Source: Cloeon dipterum
Taxonomy: Eukaryota > Arthropoda > Insecta > Ephemeroptera > Baetidae
Direction of reading: 5' to 3'
NCBI RefSeq assembly: GCF_949628265.1
Contig: NC_088786.1
Location: 42,305,681 to 42,369,680 of the forward strand
DNA length: 64,000 nt
Numbering within the stretch: the stretch's first letter is position 1; every line of letters starts with the position of its first letter. Position numbers and translations under genes: made by a program. The notes beneath the pieces were generated by a model. The model searched no databases, was not told the DNA's origin, and was given only the letters and a program-made list of their open reading frames with translations. Shown here one piece after another: positions 1 through 12,593 of this stretch.

Positions 1-40
1 GACCTGAAAGGGTTGTCGTCAGGGTTGAAATTTGAAATAC

Positions 41-3000
41 TGACCGAGGAAGGTGACCGGCTTGGCGACGCAGCCGGTGGCGGCGGCGTTGACCCTGATG
101 GCCCTGACGTCGTAGGCCTTGCAGGCGAAGGGCGACCCTGGGACGGGCTCCCTGAGGACGGAGACGGCGATGCGGTGCTCGCCGGCCGAGCGAGGACTGA
201 ACTCGACCTTGAAAGAGTTGTCGCCGTTGTCTTTGACCTGCGCGGCCACACTCTGTCCATTCGGTCCTGTTAATTCGGTGCAGACAACACACGGTTCGTG
301 TTAGGCAGTCGCCAGTCTCGTTTTTTTACCAATTGAAAAAGAGAGAAAGAAAGAAAGAAAGAAAGGTGAAGAAGAGAAAGAGAGTGAGAGGAGAAACCGC
401 CCAGAGTCAAGTTGTCTTCTGGCAAATCACACGCACACAAGCAAGCAAACTACGAATAAAAAATTGTGGTTAGACTGTTAGCTACGGAAAGGGTGAGTGA
501 GGGTGAGAAGGGTTGCGAAGAGAGTCGGTGTCTTTTGGTTTGGTTAGTAGTGTCTGAGACGAGAACCCAGCACGTAGGGACCTGCAACAGTGCGTTCGAG
601 TCACTCCCGGGGCGAATGCAGTGCGCAGACAGTTTCCGTGCCGAACAAATATACATTTTTTGTATCTTAAATGGAATTTAAAAATAAATAAAAGGAGACA
701 GAGAAACGCAAGGCATTCCGATCTCAAGAAATAAAGGTTGCTGACCCTCGACGTTGACCTCGACGTCGTCCAGCGCCGCGTTCACGTTGGACATGGTGAA
801 GTAGGCCGGCTTTCCCACGGCCGCAGAGGCCAAATGCTGGCCGCTGACGACCACGTGGTGCGGGTCGGCGGCCACGCGCGCCATGAACGGCGACCCGGGC
901 ACCGGCGTCTTGTTAAACGCGATGCTGACCAGGTGCTCGAACGCCTCCACCGGGATGAAGCTGACCGTGAAGCGGGCGTTGCCCTGAGGGTGCACCTGCG
1001 TCGGAATGTTGTGGCCCCGCGCGCTGATCGTGATCTCCAGGTTTCCCTCGCCCGCCTGGCTTGCGTCAACTGGCACAAACAAGGGAATATACTTAGGAAA
1101 ATTTTAGGTGACCCGAGGAAGGTCGGTGACAGGAAAATCGCTCAAATGTGCTCAAAAGTACAGAAAAAGCATTAAAACCGGATTTGGAGCAGATCTCAGG
1201 TCGAGGCACCCTAAAAAAGGTTGTCAGGGTATTCCAGGTAGAGGTTCAACTAAATACCTGTCCAAAGAGGGGTCGTGGACGATGATCGGACAAACGGCTG
1301 AATTTTAATAAAAAAAACATTATTTTTTAAATTTCGTGTTTTTTGAAATTTTGGTCGAAAAAAATCATAAAAATTCGAAAAATGGTCCGATTTTGAAAAA
1401 CCACACACAGATGGACGTGCCCTACCAAGGAGCGTCAATTGACGATAAAATTGGGGCCATCCGGCTCATAGGGCCCCGCCTGGGCCCCAAAAACCAAAAT
1501 TGGCAAATGTCACAAATCGCGATTTTTCGACTTTAAAAATTAATAACTCGGTTCCTATGGGTCGCAGAGTAAAAAACCAAAATTGGTTAGACTCGCCGTA
1601 AAATTTCTCGTCGAGTGAGTTTAAAAGATAACCCGTCCCACTATCAGGGTAGATTTTGGGACTGACCTGTGAAGTGGAGACTCTTTCCGACGGAGCCACT
1701 GGGCAGGGCGCCGACAAAGACACGCTTGGCGTCGAAAGCCTTTGCAACGAATGGCGTGCCAGAAACAGCGTGGCCGTTGTATTCAACGCTCACAGCGTGC
1801 CCTCCGACCTGACGCAAAGAATAAATTTTATTTAAATTATTAAAAAAAGGTAAAACTCACCTCTCTGGGCGTGAACTCGGCGGTGAAGCCGGCGTGGACG
1901 TTTCCAGTGACCTTGACGGGAAGGTCGTGTCCCGAGGGGCTGCGGACGGCGACGGCGAGTTCGGCGCCGCCGCTGCCGTCGACGGCCATGTGGAACTTGG
2001 CCGGTTCGTCGACGGCCACGAGCTCGAGGCCGCGGAGGCCGAGGGTGACGCGTCCGCCGCCGTGCGGGTCGCCGACGTGGCACGAGAAGGGGCTTCCGGG
2101 CACCGGCTCGCCGTTGAACTTGATGTCGACCGCGTGCGGCTTGGCCGTCTCCGGCGTGAAGGTCACCAGGCAGCGGCCGCCGCCCACGACGGCCACGTGG
2201 TTCGGCACCTCGCCCTCGTTCACCGAGATCTCCAGCTGGCCCTCGCCGGCCTGGCTCGCGTCCACTTTGAACTGGCACGGCTGTCCGACGACGCCGCTCG
2301 TCACGTCCGTCACCCTGATGAGGCCGGCGTTGTACACCTTGGCCACCAGAGGCCCTCCGGGAAGGCTGCGGCCGGCCATGCCCACCTCCACCAGGTGGCT
2401 GCCCACCTCCTTCGGCGTGAACTGCACGCGCAGCTGTCCACCCTGCTGCGTCACCCTCGACGCCACGGCTCGCTTCGACGGACCTGAGATTCAAATTCAG
2501 GGTTATGCCAGGGTAAAGGTGAATTTTAAAATTGCGCAAAAATGATTTTTTGCAAAGTTTGCATCTAAATAATTTAAATAGTTTGAGTCCAGACAGGTTT
2601 AAAACAACCTGAACCTGAAGTCAGGGTACAGCTTCGCATACCTGGAAAATGTTAACCCTGTGGGAGTAATAGGGATTGATTTATTTAAAGCCAAAAGTGC
2701 CTCCAGATTGAAATCTGCACCAAAAAAAAATATTGCGACCTGAGTGGCCCAACCTTGGAATCAGGGTGGGTAAAGTAGGGCATTTGAGAGTAAAGAATTT
2801 CAATGACTCACTCATAATCTGGACCTGGACCTGCTCTCGCTCGAGGCCGGGCGCGCTGATCTCAAAGGCGGCCGGCGTGCCGACGGCCACGAGCCGCACG
2901 GCCTCGCCTACCACCGTCATCTTGGTCGTGGTGGTGGCCATTCCGCTGGCCGCCGGGCTCCCTCCAACGGCCACTTGCCACGGACTGCCTGAAAAATCAC

Positions 3001-6000
3001 AAAAATATAAAATTATTTTTTTCGTATTAAAATGAAAAAAACGCGTTTTTGGGTTTTTTAAAAATTAATAACTAATTTAATTTTTGTCTTGTGTATTTCA
3101 AACTTCCTGTACTTCAATTCAGGGTATAGGTTATTGACCCTGAAAACTTTCAACCCTCTGCTATGATCGGGGGTGGATTAAAACGGGGCTAAAAATGATA
3201 TTTTGGGCTTTTCGACACTCAGTTAAAATAAAAAACGCGTTTTTAAGGTTTTTTAAAAATTAATAACTAGTTTAATTTTGTGTCTTCCAAACTTCTTGTA
3301 CTTAAATTCAGGGTGCACCTTATTGACAATTAAAATTTTCAACCCTCTAGTATGATCAGGGGTGAATTTATTAGGGGCTAAATATGCTAATTTGGGTTTT
3401 TCGACGATTTTTTTAAATTTAATTTTTTATCGAACAGAACCTGATCTCAGGGTGAAATTTCACAAATTTTGTTATCTTTAACCCCTTTAAGACAGTTAGG
3501 GGAGGAACTCCTCCTTCGTTATATAATTAATTCTAATTTTTCTCGTTTATATTTGGTAAATTGCGCCAGAACCCAAACTGCGTCTCGAACTTTCTTGAAC
3601 CCTGAGCTGAAATGAGGGCAGTGCGGGTCTACCGCTTTGTCGGAGAAAGAGAGAGAGAGAGGAAAAAAAGCCGGAGAACGGCTACAATTTACGCATTTTA
3701 ATTTTTTGGCGTCTGTATTTTTTTATTTTGCGGTGGAAAAGGCTGACGCGTGACTTGAGAAACAGTTTCGAAAGGCAGACGGAGCGAGGAAAAACAAAAA
3801 GTGTCGCCAGGTTTTGGGCGGAGAGCTAGCTGTGCCGACCTGATGACCCACATCCGCGCGCTGCGAAGGAGCCAAAGAAGAAACTCAAACATTTGCACTC
3901 GGCCGCGTCGAGATGGCAAACAAAAAACAGCAGCGATTACGATTCTCGAGATAAGAAATCGCTCAAAGGGCGGCGAAAACGCGAAAAGCGAGAAACAAGA
4001 AACCGACCTGAGACCTGGGAAAGACGGCGGAAGGAAGGTTACGCCCCTGGACACGCGGCAGGTCCGGCTGCGGCGGCCCTGAGAGCCCCTCGGGGGCCGC
4101 GGGGGCCGGCCGGGGCGCTGCTGCTGAGCTCTGGCCGCCTCTGGCCGCCTGCTGAGCGGCCACTCGTCACGTGAACGCTCCTGTCCGCGCCGACCGACCG
4201 ACCGAAACAAAACGCAGACACACACACACTCACGACACACGTCTCGGAAATGCTCGAGAGACGGCCGGGCGGCGTTGCAATTCGTGAAAGAAGAGACCGA
4301 CTGCGCAACCTCGCCACCTGCCGACGATCCTCCTCGACTCGCTCGCTCGCTCGCCTGCTCACCGTTTCGTGCGTGCTTCTCATGCCACCGCGACGACGGC
4401 AGACGTAATCCTCGCGCAAATAATATTATAACAGAGCGGAGAGGAGAGGAGAAAAATTCTCGCCGCCGCACCGGGGCCTCGAATCTCGGAAACCGCGCGC
4501 TTGCGGAACATCTTCTAAATCGCCTAACTGACACACTGCGTCCCGTACCTGACGTCAGGCTCAATTATCTACACTCTAAATAACTCCGAAATTGTTTTCA
4601 AATATTTTTTAATTAAATTCAATTATTTTTTTTAGGTTTTCAAGAATTTAAATTCCCTCTTAAGAAGGTGATTTGAATAGGGGGTTTCATCCCTCAAAAT
4701 AAATCCTATTTAAATTCGACCTTTCGGGCCAATCCCGTCCTGAATTCTCAATGACGAGGTGACGCAATCGACCGAATGGACGCAACTTCAAAGTGCCGCT
4801 GCTTCGCGTGTCGCCTTCTGCCAAGAAGGTCGCGGCCCCTGAAACGCTGGCAGACCCGCAACAACGTCCTGGCACGCCAATTGCATGCATTTTTCTAACT
4901 TTTTTCAGCATATATATTCGTTTTTAGTGGGGTAAAACAAAAAGGTTGGGTCTTACCTGGCACCTGTTCGCCGTTGAAGGTCATCTCGAGGAGATGCGAG
5001 CCGGGCTCGTGCGGCACAAAGGAGGCGAGGAAGCGCTGGTTGCCCAGGTCACGCACAAAGCTCGTCACGTGGCCTCCGTTCACCAAAATTTCCAGGTTGC
5101 CCGAACCCGCCCTCGAGCCATCAACTGGGACAAAAAAAATAGAACAACTTTTAGATCAGCCCTTCTGAACTAAAAATATAAATAAATATTTAAATTAAAA
5201 AATAATACTCACTCTCAAATTCGACTGATCGGCCCACGCTGCCGTCCGGAATCCTTCCCACCTGAATTGCCTGCGAGTTGTACGCATGCACCCTGAAGAG
5301 AAAAATTAAAACATAAAATATCTTAAAAATAAACAAGGCGGCGAAATTGACCAAAAGACAGCAACAAAAAGCCATAATAAAAAATACATTCTTCAGGTTG
5401 CGCGACCTAAGGAAGGTCGGTGACTGGAAAGGATTAATAATCGTCGCCAAATATGCTCGAAATTTCTTAAAAAAGCATTAAAAACTGGTCTTGGAGTGGA
5501 TCTCAGGTCGTTATACCCTGAAAAAGGTTGTTAGGGCATGCCAGGTCGAAGCCCCGTTCAAGACCTGTCCGATGAGGGTTCATGGGCAATGATCAAACAA
5601 ACGGCCGAATATAAATAAAATAAAAACCAATATTATTTTCAAAAATTCGGCTTTTTCGAAAATTGGGTAGAAAAAAATTCCTGAAAATTCGAAAAATTGT
5701 CCGATTTTGACAAACTGAATATATACGAACGTGCCTTACCAAGAGGCATCGATTGGTAGCAAAATCGGGGCTGTCCGGCCCATAGGACCCCATCTGGACC
5801 CCGAAATCAAAAATTGGCAAGTGTCAAAAATCACGTTTTTCGACTTAAAAAATTAAATACTCAACTCCTCGCAGAATAAAAAACATCAGTTTTTTAGACT
5901 AGCCGTAACATTTCGCGTCGAATGAACCCATAAGTTACCCCCGCTCGCCCCCGACGCCGCCCCCGACCGCAAAATCGGTGCTTTTTTAGATTTATATTTT

Positions 6001-9000
6001 TTTTTAAAAAATTCACCTATGCGCTGGATTCAATTTTTGAATTTAAAATACGCTTCCCTGCGACAAAACGCGTCAACCTTTCAGGTTTTTTGCGTCAAAA
6101 GACCTCACGAATCAGGGTGTTCTCAGGGACTCACTTAATTGGTGATCCGGCGACTCGATGATCTCCATTTCGCAGTTCGACGACGTGCTCGCCGATGTCC
6201 TTGGGCACGAAGTTGACGGCCAGGTGGTGCGGCGGACGCGGCGTCACGCTGCAGGGCACGCTGCTCAGGTATGGGCCGCTGACGTACGCACTCAGGTCGC
6301 CCGCGTCCAGACCCTGGGATGGCACTAAAACGCTCGCCTGACGGTGCACGGCCACCAGACGCGGCTCCGTAGACTCCACTGCCGGACTTGCACTTCTCAG
6401 GGTGTACCCTGACGGCCGGGAAGTGTACGCTGAGGAACGATTTTAATTTCGAAAAATATATTTATTTATTTATTTATTTATTTTAAAGAACATACTGGAA
6501 TGGACGTGGTTTTCAGTGTTGTGGACGTTGTGGACGTTGGCCACGGACTCGAGGCTTCCGTAGGACAGAAGCGACTTGGTCTTGGCAATCGCGTCCCACG
6601 AGTCACGTCGCTGGTTCAAATTGTTCAGCATCGACGACACTGCAAATAAATATAAACAGCTCTCGCCTTTCTCCTAGGCACATTTTATGCCCACCTCTGA
6701 CGTTCGACGAGGTGTCCACCTGTCCGGGCAGAGGTTTGGGCGAAGGTGTGGCCCTGAGTAGGTGGGCGCTGCCGTTGAGCAGCTGGGGCGGCGAGCCTCC
6801 AGAATTAAGCAGCCGGCTTCCACTCGTGAAGCTGCTGTGCTGCTGGAACCTGCTCTCGGTCACTGACGTGTAGTCTGCAAAATAGTGGGTTTTAATTCTC
6901 ATGGTACCATACCCTGGAGTCAGGGTAAACAAGTCAAGTTTATATTTGAAATAAAATTGATTTAACAAGTGCTGAAAATCATCCTAGACAGTTTTTAAAA
7001 TATATACCTGAGGTTGAACCTGATTTTCACGTACCATTGGAGAACGAGTCTGAATGTTTGACAGTGGCACTGTAAGTGATTGGCGAAGGGTTGAACCTGG
7101 CGGGAGACGGCGACCTGACAGGTGAAACAGCACGCAGGTGCGTCGTCAGGGTGGAAGTCACCTTAGCCGGGGCAGTCAGTTTCTTTGTGCTGACCGCGTA
7201 AATGTCGGACGGATTCACCGCTGGCGGCGTGTGTCGCTCCTCTGCAAAAAGTTAAAGTCAGGTTGGTGACCTGGCGAAGGGTTGGAGCCTACCTTGTGTC
7301 AGTCTACTATTCATGGTTACTCTACTCATTTCCTTGGTTAGCTGATCCCGATTAATGCGGTCGGGCGAGTCGCGACCTGCGCGTGCGAAAGACGAGGATC
7401 CTTGCAGAAAAAAGACAGACCCTGAGTTTAGTACCTGATTATACACTAATCTCAAAAGTTTAAATTTTGAGGAATTAATCCCAATTGTTTTAATTAATTT
7501 CGATTATTTTTTTAATTAAGAGACCTGAACCCTGAGCCTTCCTCAGGGTAACACTCACTGTTTTGCTCAGAAAAAGATGAGCTGTGGTGCGTTGCTTGCT
7601 TGCTGTGCTGTTTGGTGCTCCTGTAGCTGCCAATGCGCATGCTGAAGGCCGACCCTGCGGAGGAACAAACGTGAATCCCTTTTATAGGAGGGGAAGGTGT
7701 TAAAGGTAAACTCACCCCTGACCTCCTGGCCGTTGAAGTAGACGTAAACCTTGTATTTTCCTGGCTGGGCCGGCAGGAAGGTGACCTTGTACCTGTGGGG
7801 GCCGATCTCGTCGACCTGGTGCTGCACGGAGCGTCCTGACAGGGCGATATCGAGCACCACGTCCCCGAGGCCTCCGGTGGCGGACGTATCGCAGATGAAC
7901 GAGTGCTGCCGGCCAGGCGTCGCACCCTCCAACCCCTCGAGGCGCACCCCGTTCGGATCGAAGACGAAGCACGTGTACGGCCCACCCTGAACGTTCTGTC
8001 CGCCGTGCAGAACGTGGATCTGCCACTCGCCCGCCTCGTCCGGCTGGAAATTGGCCGTGTACACGCCGTCCCGCTCCTGCACCGGACACTCCAAGTTTCG
8101 TCCTGTCGGGGAGTGGGCCATCACCTCCACCTGACCGTTCCTGGCACCGTAGCTGTTGACGAGGACCTCGACAATCGAGCCGATGGCGCAGGGCTCCATG
8201 CCCGGATAGGAGATGCTGGTGACCTCCGGCATGACCCTGAGGCTCGTAGGGCAGCCCTGGATGAGCTCCCCCTCGCAGTACACCAGCAGTTGGTACATTC
8301 CAACCTCGGTGGGCGTGCAGGAACCCTGACCGCCACCTGACGTCATGTTGAAGCGGCTCTCAACGCGTCCAGAAGGTCCAACCACCTCGGCTCGTACCTC
8401 GGACGCTTCCACGTTCTCCTCAAGGCACTCTACCTTGAATTGCGCCGCCTTGTGCACTCGGCAGGTGTGCTGAAGGAGGCAAAAGGGTTTGGAAATTAGT
8501 TGGAGGCGTTTTTTGGTCTTTTAGTTTGTGAGCACCCATACGGATGGCACTGTGTAACTCAAGAACCATTTATTTCTGCTAATATTAATTCGCTCTCAAG
8601 CAAATAAAAAACTTTTAACATTTTAGAATGTTCATGTAAGTTTAAATTGTCTTAAAAACTTGATTTCATGTCAATTAGTTAATTAACAAATTAAGTAGAA
8701 GTTAAAATACTCTTTTAGGGCAGATAATTTACCTGAGTCCAGTGTGCGGCGAGCCGTTCGCTGGGCTGGTTTCGGGCGCGCACCCACTGGAAGTGGGCAG
8801 CGTAGGCCATGACGCCGAGGTGCTCGACGTTCTGGTCGGCCATGTCCTTCGCCCTGAGGATGGGTTCGACTCCAAGTCGCTGTCCACCTCGGATCCCCAG
8901 CCCCAGGTTGTTTTCGCCGTCGTCAGGCGACAGCTTTCTCAGGTTGGCCACCGGGCCGCCCAACGAATGCACCAGTTCGCACAGCACCAGGCCAGAGTTC

Positions 9001-11782
9001 CAGTCGCGCTGCAGACTCGAAAGGTTGAAATAATTTATAGAGGGGAATTCAGGGGGCGTTACCGTGAAGTTGGACACCCTGGTGTTGGGCAGCTGCGAGT
9101 TGACCCAGCGCAGGGTCGCGTGGAAGCCTGGACTGTCCTCCTTCATGAAGTAGCTCAGGTACGTCATCCCGGACAGTTCGTCCAGGTGCGGCGACGCCAG
9201 GTACTCAGGTTCCAGCACCTTCGGAATTTGAAACTCGCGCTGAGCAAGTTCCATGGCACGACGGCAATTGTTGACCCTGAGAAGATTTTTTAAAGGGGTT
9301 TTCAGGGTAAATTAATCACGACACTCACGCATCATGGGAGTCAAGGGAGCGCCAGTGGGGGAAGAGACCTGGTTTGCAGTAGTCGAGGAGGGCGCTCAGG
9401 TACACGCCTGAATTCCAGTCGGTCGTGAAATTGTGCACTTGACACTCGGGCAGCACGGCCTGGAAAAAAAGAGATTATAATTAACCCCGTTTTCGTTTTG
9501 GGCTCTTGAAACATGCCTTGAGCCACGCGAGCATCAGTTTCCGGGGCGGGAACTTGGAGCGGCCGATCTGGTAGCGCACGATCAGCGACCAAATCAGGCC
9601 GAGGATCAGCTTCAGGTTGCCGTTCACGATGTCCACGTTTCCTGAAATGGACTTTGATTAACTCTAGCGCCAAATACGGACGCGTGCAATTAAGGAGAAA
9701 CTGCGCGTTTTATGACTCTTGTCGTTTTGCGGCTGAAATTTTAATTTTTTGCCGGAAGCGAGGAAACTCTTAACCTGAAATCAGGGTATGCCACCCTCAA
9801 TGACCGAAAATGGATTTTAGCTGGCCTTTTTTTATTTAAAAATAAATCCACGCTGATGTTATAATTTTTATTAAATTAGTTTCGGCAGAGGCGAATTTAG
9901 CAGCGCTGGAGGCGAAGAAACGCTCGGCTTTTCTAGCATTTCCAAAAGGGAATTATTGTTATTGACGAACGGTCACGTAACAAGCTAGCTGCTTTGAAAA
10001 GCAACTTGCGAGCGAGTGAGAGAGTGAAAGTGGCCCGGCGATCGCGCCTTATATGTCGACGCGGCGGCACAGCTGTTGCTGGAAAACGACAAAACCAACC
10101 CACACGAGAGCCGATCCCAATCTGCTGCCCGCTTTGCCCTCTGCTCCCCGGACCACGGCAAAAAAAACCATTTCCTACGCAGAAAATAATTTGGAAATTG
10201 TTTTAAATGACCGTCGGGAGTGAAAATTTACTTTTCTAAATTATCCACCGGAATTTCTTTCCCTCAAATAGTGATTATTTTGATCTCTGCTTAATTTAAT
10301 TTAAACTATTTCCCAAGAAACCAAATCTCTGATGTCATACCCTGAGCTCAGGTCGTGACCAGCACTCAGGTATAAGATAATAATTTGCCAGGGGTTGATT
10401 GTAATAAAATGGCTCTATTAAAATTTTAAAAAAAATCATCCGCTCCTCGACACACATTTTCAGGTTGAGGGGAGGGCTGGAAATGCTAATTGGGATTCGT
10501 GCGTCGACGGAAAAAGGAGGTTGGAGCCGCGAGGCCGGTGTGTGTGTGTGTGTGTGTGTATGTGCGACGTGCGTGCGCGTTTAAAGCGCGTAACGCGACC
10601 CGCAGAGAATACACAAACAGGAATGCGGCACGAAAGCGGAGACGAAGAGGAGGAGCAGGAGGCAAGGTCACTCTCCTAGCTCACTCAGTTCGGTTCGGTC
10701 GGCGTGACGTCATTGTGCCCACGCCTGCAGTTGCGTCACCGCCGAGAAAAAATAAAACGCACCCAGCAAATTTATTCGACCCGACGACGACGACCATTTT
10801 TTTCGCTCCCAGCCGCGCGAGAGAACAAAGAAAAAGGGTCCCACGGCGCGAAGTAGCGGATTATGCGAATCGATTAACACACCGCCGGGGTTAAAACCCT
10901 GAACTCAGGTCTCAGGTTCGGGATTGTAACATGTTTAAAAATTTCACGCGATGTTACTTTAAATTACCCTGGATTCAGGTGGTTTGCATGTCAACATCAA
11001 AGATGTTTTTGTTATTTCAGGTAAACACCCTGAGTTCAGGACACTGAAATCAGGTGGTATTTGTATTTTACATTCAGGGTCATTTCGAGAAAATAGATAA
11101 TATTCCTTAAAAAGATATCCACCTGAATTCAGGTTGACCCTGAGATAAGTTACCCTGGTGTCAGGTGAACCCTGAGATAAAGTACCCTGATTTCAGGTAA
11201 TACGGAGAAAACATTGATTTTTAAAAGGAAAGGGATTAAATATTTTTTAAAAATTTTTCTCGCACCAATATTGACGAGTTTGACGCCGTCCTCAGCGACG
11301 GCGTTGAGGGCGGTGGTGACGTTCTCGAGGAACTGGTGTGGGTTGGCCGGCCGGCGGATGTGCCTGAGAGGCCGCTTCTGCAGCACCTCGACCAGCGCCA
11401 CTAGTTTTGTGCCGTCGCTGAAGTCCGAGGCCAGGTCCATCACGGCCAAGCCCACCGTCTTCAGGTGCTCGTTTACCCAGTTGCGGAATGTGTTGGCCTT
11501 TTAAAGGTGCAAGACGGCCGAATCAGTTACACGCTCACGGAATTAAATGCCAAAATTTCATGCAAATCGAAATTAACTGTAATTTTAATTATTTAAAAGA
11601 AAATTCAGGGTCCGGCGTGCGAACGAGACGGAGAGTGCGAATGAAAAGTTTTTTCCGACCTGGATGTGGACCCACATGTCCTCGTTGCCCTTGATGGCCA
11701 TGCCACCCTTGGCGGCGTGCCCCTCGGGGCTGCGCGCCGCCAGGCCGACCTGCGAGATGCGCGAAGTTTCGGCCGCTGCCAT
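41..11782 (-). CDS. cher: Filamin (cheerio-like), N-terminal and middle part, 3' end outside window
   Basis: Filamin crosslinks actin and scaffolds membrane receptors. Coding exons in transcript order: 11782-11660, 11497-11266, 9641-9517, 9459-9329, 9276-9063, 9008-8733, 8469-7716, 7654-7559, 7400-7293, 7241-7035, 6874-6695, 6639-6496, 6429-6135, 5292-5213, 5124-4957, 2988-2812, 2483-1861, 1808-1667, 1069-746, 266-41. Phases agree at all 19 junctions, giving about 1,541 residues. The first six exons encode two calponin-homology domains (motifs such as NTFRNWVNEHLK, NLKLILGLIW and NFTTDWNSG). Ig-like filamin repeats follow (VPGSP, DASQAGEGNLEI, GPSK). A Ser/Thr-rich hinge of about 245 residues interrupts them after the first repeats and includes LNQRRDSWDAI and LLSYGSLESVANV, a segment I associate with insect filamins. 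The start ATG at 11782 has a good context (ACAATGG). Identity is secure; single exon edges could shift by a few bases. Confidence 0.95.
343..365. repeat. (GAAA)n microsatellite
   Basis: About six GAAA units inside the filamin intron 267-745. The rest of that intron is AT- and GA-rich and holds nothing else recognisable. Confidence 0.8.
1109..1640. repeat. Dispersed repeat, copy A
   Basis: About 530 bp in a filamin intron, matching 5405-5935 in the same order and orientation by eye. Shared landmarks: GGAAGGTCGGTGAC, AAAAAGCATTAAAA, TCTCAGGTCG, GGACAAACGGC/ATCAAACAAACGGCC, CGAAAAATGGTCCGATTTTG, CGTGCCCTACCAAG, CATAGGGCCC. No coding potential seen. Class unknown. Confidence 0.75.
3031..3410. 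repeat. Two-copy tandem repeat, about 195 bp period
   Basis: Both units begin AACGCGTTTTT, pass through TTTTTTAAAAATTAATAACTA, then an ACTT(A/C)AATTCAGGGT half-site, and end with CAACCCTCTNNTATGATC and a GGGGCTAAA motif. The unit tail resembles segments near 2,600, 17,220, 29,030 and 47,690, suggesting a dispersed family. Confidence 0.65.
3780..4560 (-). promoter_or_regulatory. CpG-rich intronic block, candidate internal filamin promoter
   Basis: A GC- and CpG-rich stretch inside the large filamin intron 2989-4956, unlike the AT-rich sequence around it. On the minus strand it holds donor-like CCCAG|GTCTCA near 4020. Drosophila cheerio is known to make a short isoform from an internal start, so an alternative first exon is plausible. 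No TATA box or clear start codon was found. A long minus frame through the block looks like a GC artefact. Confidence 0.3.
5405..5935. repeat. Dispersed repeat, copy B
   Basis: Second copy of the 1109-1640 repeat, again inside a filamin intron. The two diverge by roughly a fifth to a quarter by eye, so the duplication is not recent. Confidence 0.75.
6460..6484. repeat. (TTTA)n microsatellite
   Basis: About six TTTA units in the 66-nt filamin intron 6430-6495, close to the acceptor side of the 6429 exon. Confidence 0.8.
6496..7654 (-). other. Run of five in-frame skippable filamin hinge exons
   Basis: Exons 7654-7559 (96 nt), 7400-7293 (108), 7241-7035 (207), 6874-6695 (180) and 6639-6496 (144) are each a multiple of three and all start and end in phase 1. 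Any one, or any contiguous set, can be skipped without breaking frame. Together they encode a low-complexity Ser/Thr/Pro/Arg-rich linker. Alternative hinge splicing is inferred from exon geometry only. Confidence 0.75.
9009..9062 (-). other. 54-nt in-frame intron in the second CH domain
   Basis: The sequence runs open through this segment (18 codons, no stop), but it has a donor ACG|GTAACG and an acceptor TTTCGAGTCTGCAG. Removing it restores the conserved NFT-RDWNSG junction of the CH2 domain. Confidence 0.75.
9460..9516 (-). other. GC-AG intron in filamin
   Basis: The exon pair joins ...LMLAWLK to AVLPECQ, the expected CH-domain sequence, only if the 5' splice site is AAG|GCATGT with GC instead of GT. 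The remaining donor bases match consensus. The only nearby GT would shift the frame. Confidence 0.8.
9642..11265. other. Filamin intron between the first CH exons
   Basis: This 1.6-kb intron has a GC-rich middle part (about 10,490-10,870) with a (GT)n run at 10538-10559. At 11,110-11,200 three ACCTGA/TCAGGT-type palindromes lie within 90 bp. No coding exon was found in it. Confidence 0.6.
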
Positions 11783-12593
11783 TGTGCCTCACTGACTGCC
11801 GCGACCTGCGCCCAGATGCCACCTGCCCGCCCTCCCTCCTTTGTTTACCTCAGCTGGTGGCCGGCCGCCGCAGCGACGCCACCTGCCGACGCCCCGCCCA
11901 ACCAGCGCCGCCGCACCTGAACCAAAACACTCCCCCGTGCAGTACAAGAACCAAAACAAACGCGCAGATGCAGGTCGGAAGACGTAAATCGACCCTTTTG
12001 GCGATGGTTGTTTCCGACAGGGTGACCCTGGATTCAGGATAAGCGCCAGATGGATATAATTCTGATCGGAATGAAGGTAAGAAATATTTCTTTGAATGTT
12101 TTTGCGTAGGTTTCCTTCGCAGGACCTCCTGCTGAGCGCCGTTTTCAGGTTGTGCAAATCTGGAGACTTCAATGCTTGCATTTCCTTGGTATTTCTTTTT
12201 AAGAAGTAAATACGCAAGCAGTTTATTTAAATATTAACATTTTCAAAAATTCTCCTGCCATAAATCAGGACATTTTTATCTTTATTATTTACCCTGAGAA
12301 TATAAGGATTTTTAAATTCAATAATCGTGTGGAAAGTTAGGTGTGAATTGAAAGGCAAACAAATTTACTAAAAACCAACAATTAATTTAATCGCACGTTA
12401 AATTATACATATTTATTCATTTATTTATTTACTGATGTGTGGGACACGAGCGAGTCTCATCCTAACGGTTTTATGTACACATAGACAAAAAGCGACGCGT
12501 GAGAGAGAAGTGGGGGAGGCATAAATTAAGTCGACCTTCGTTGAGAGATGAGCAATGGCTGGGCCGGCGACACACACGTTCTCAGGACAGTCC
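11783..12593. other. Filamin 5' flank and 3' region of the adjacent secreted-protein gene
   Basis: About 150 bp next to the filamin ATG are GC-rich and may hold its 5' UTR and core promoter. Towards 12,400-12,430 the minus strand has several AATAAA signals (TTTATT on plus), suitable for the gene ending at 12594. No other coding feature was seen. Confidence 0.5.

Noticed and set aside
3698..4564. A 288-codon minus-strand frame
   Set aside because: Arg/Ser-rich composition expected from a CpG-rich block; overlapping frames are open on both strands and no domain is visible.
8742..9293. A plus-strand frame of 183 codons opposite the filamin CH2 exons
   Set aside because: It is the antisense shadow of conserved filamin coding sequence and shows no motif of its own.
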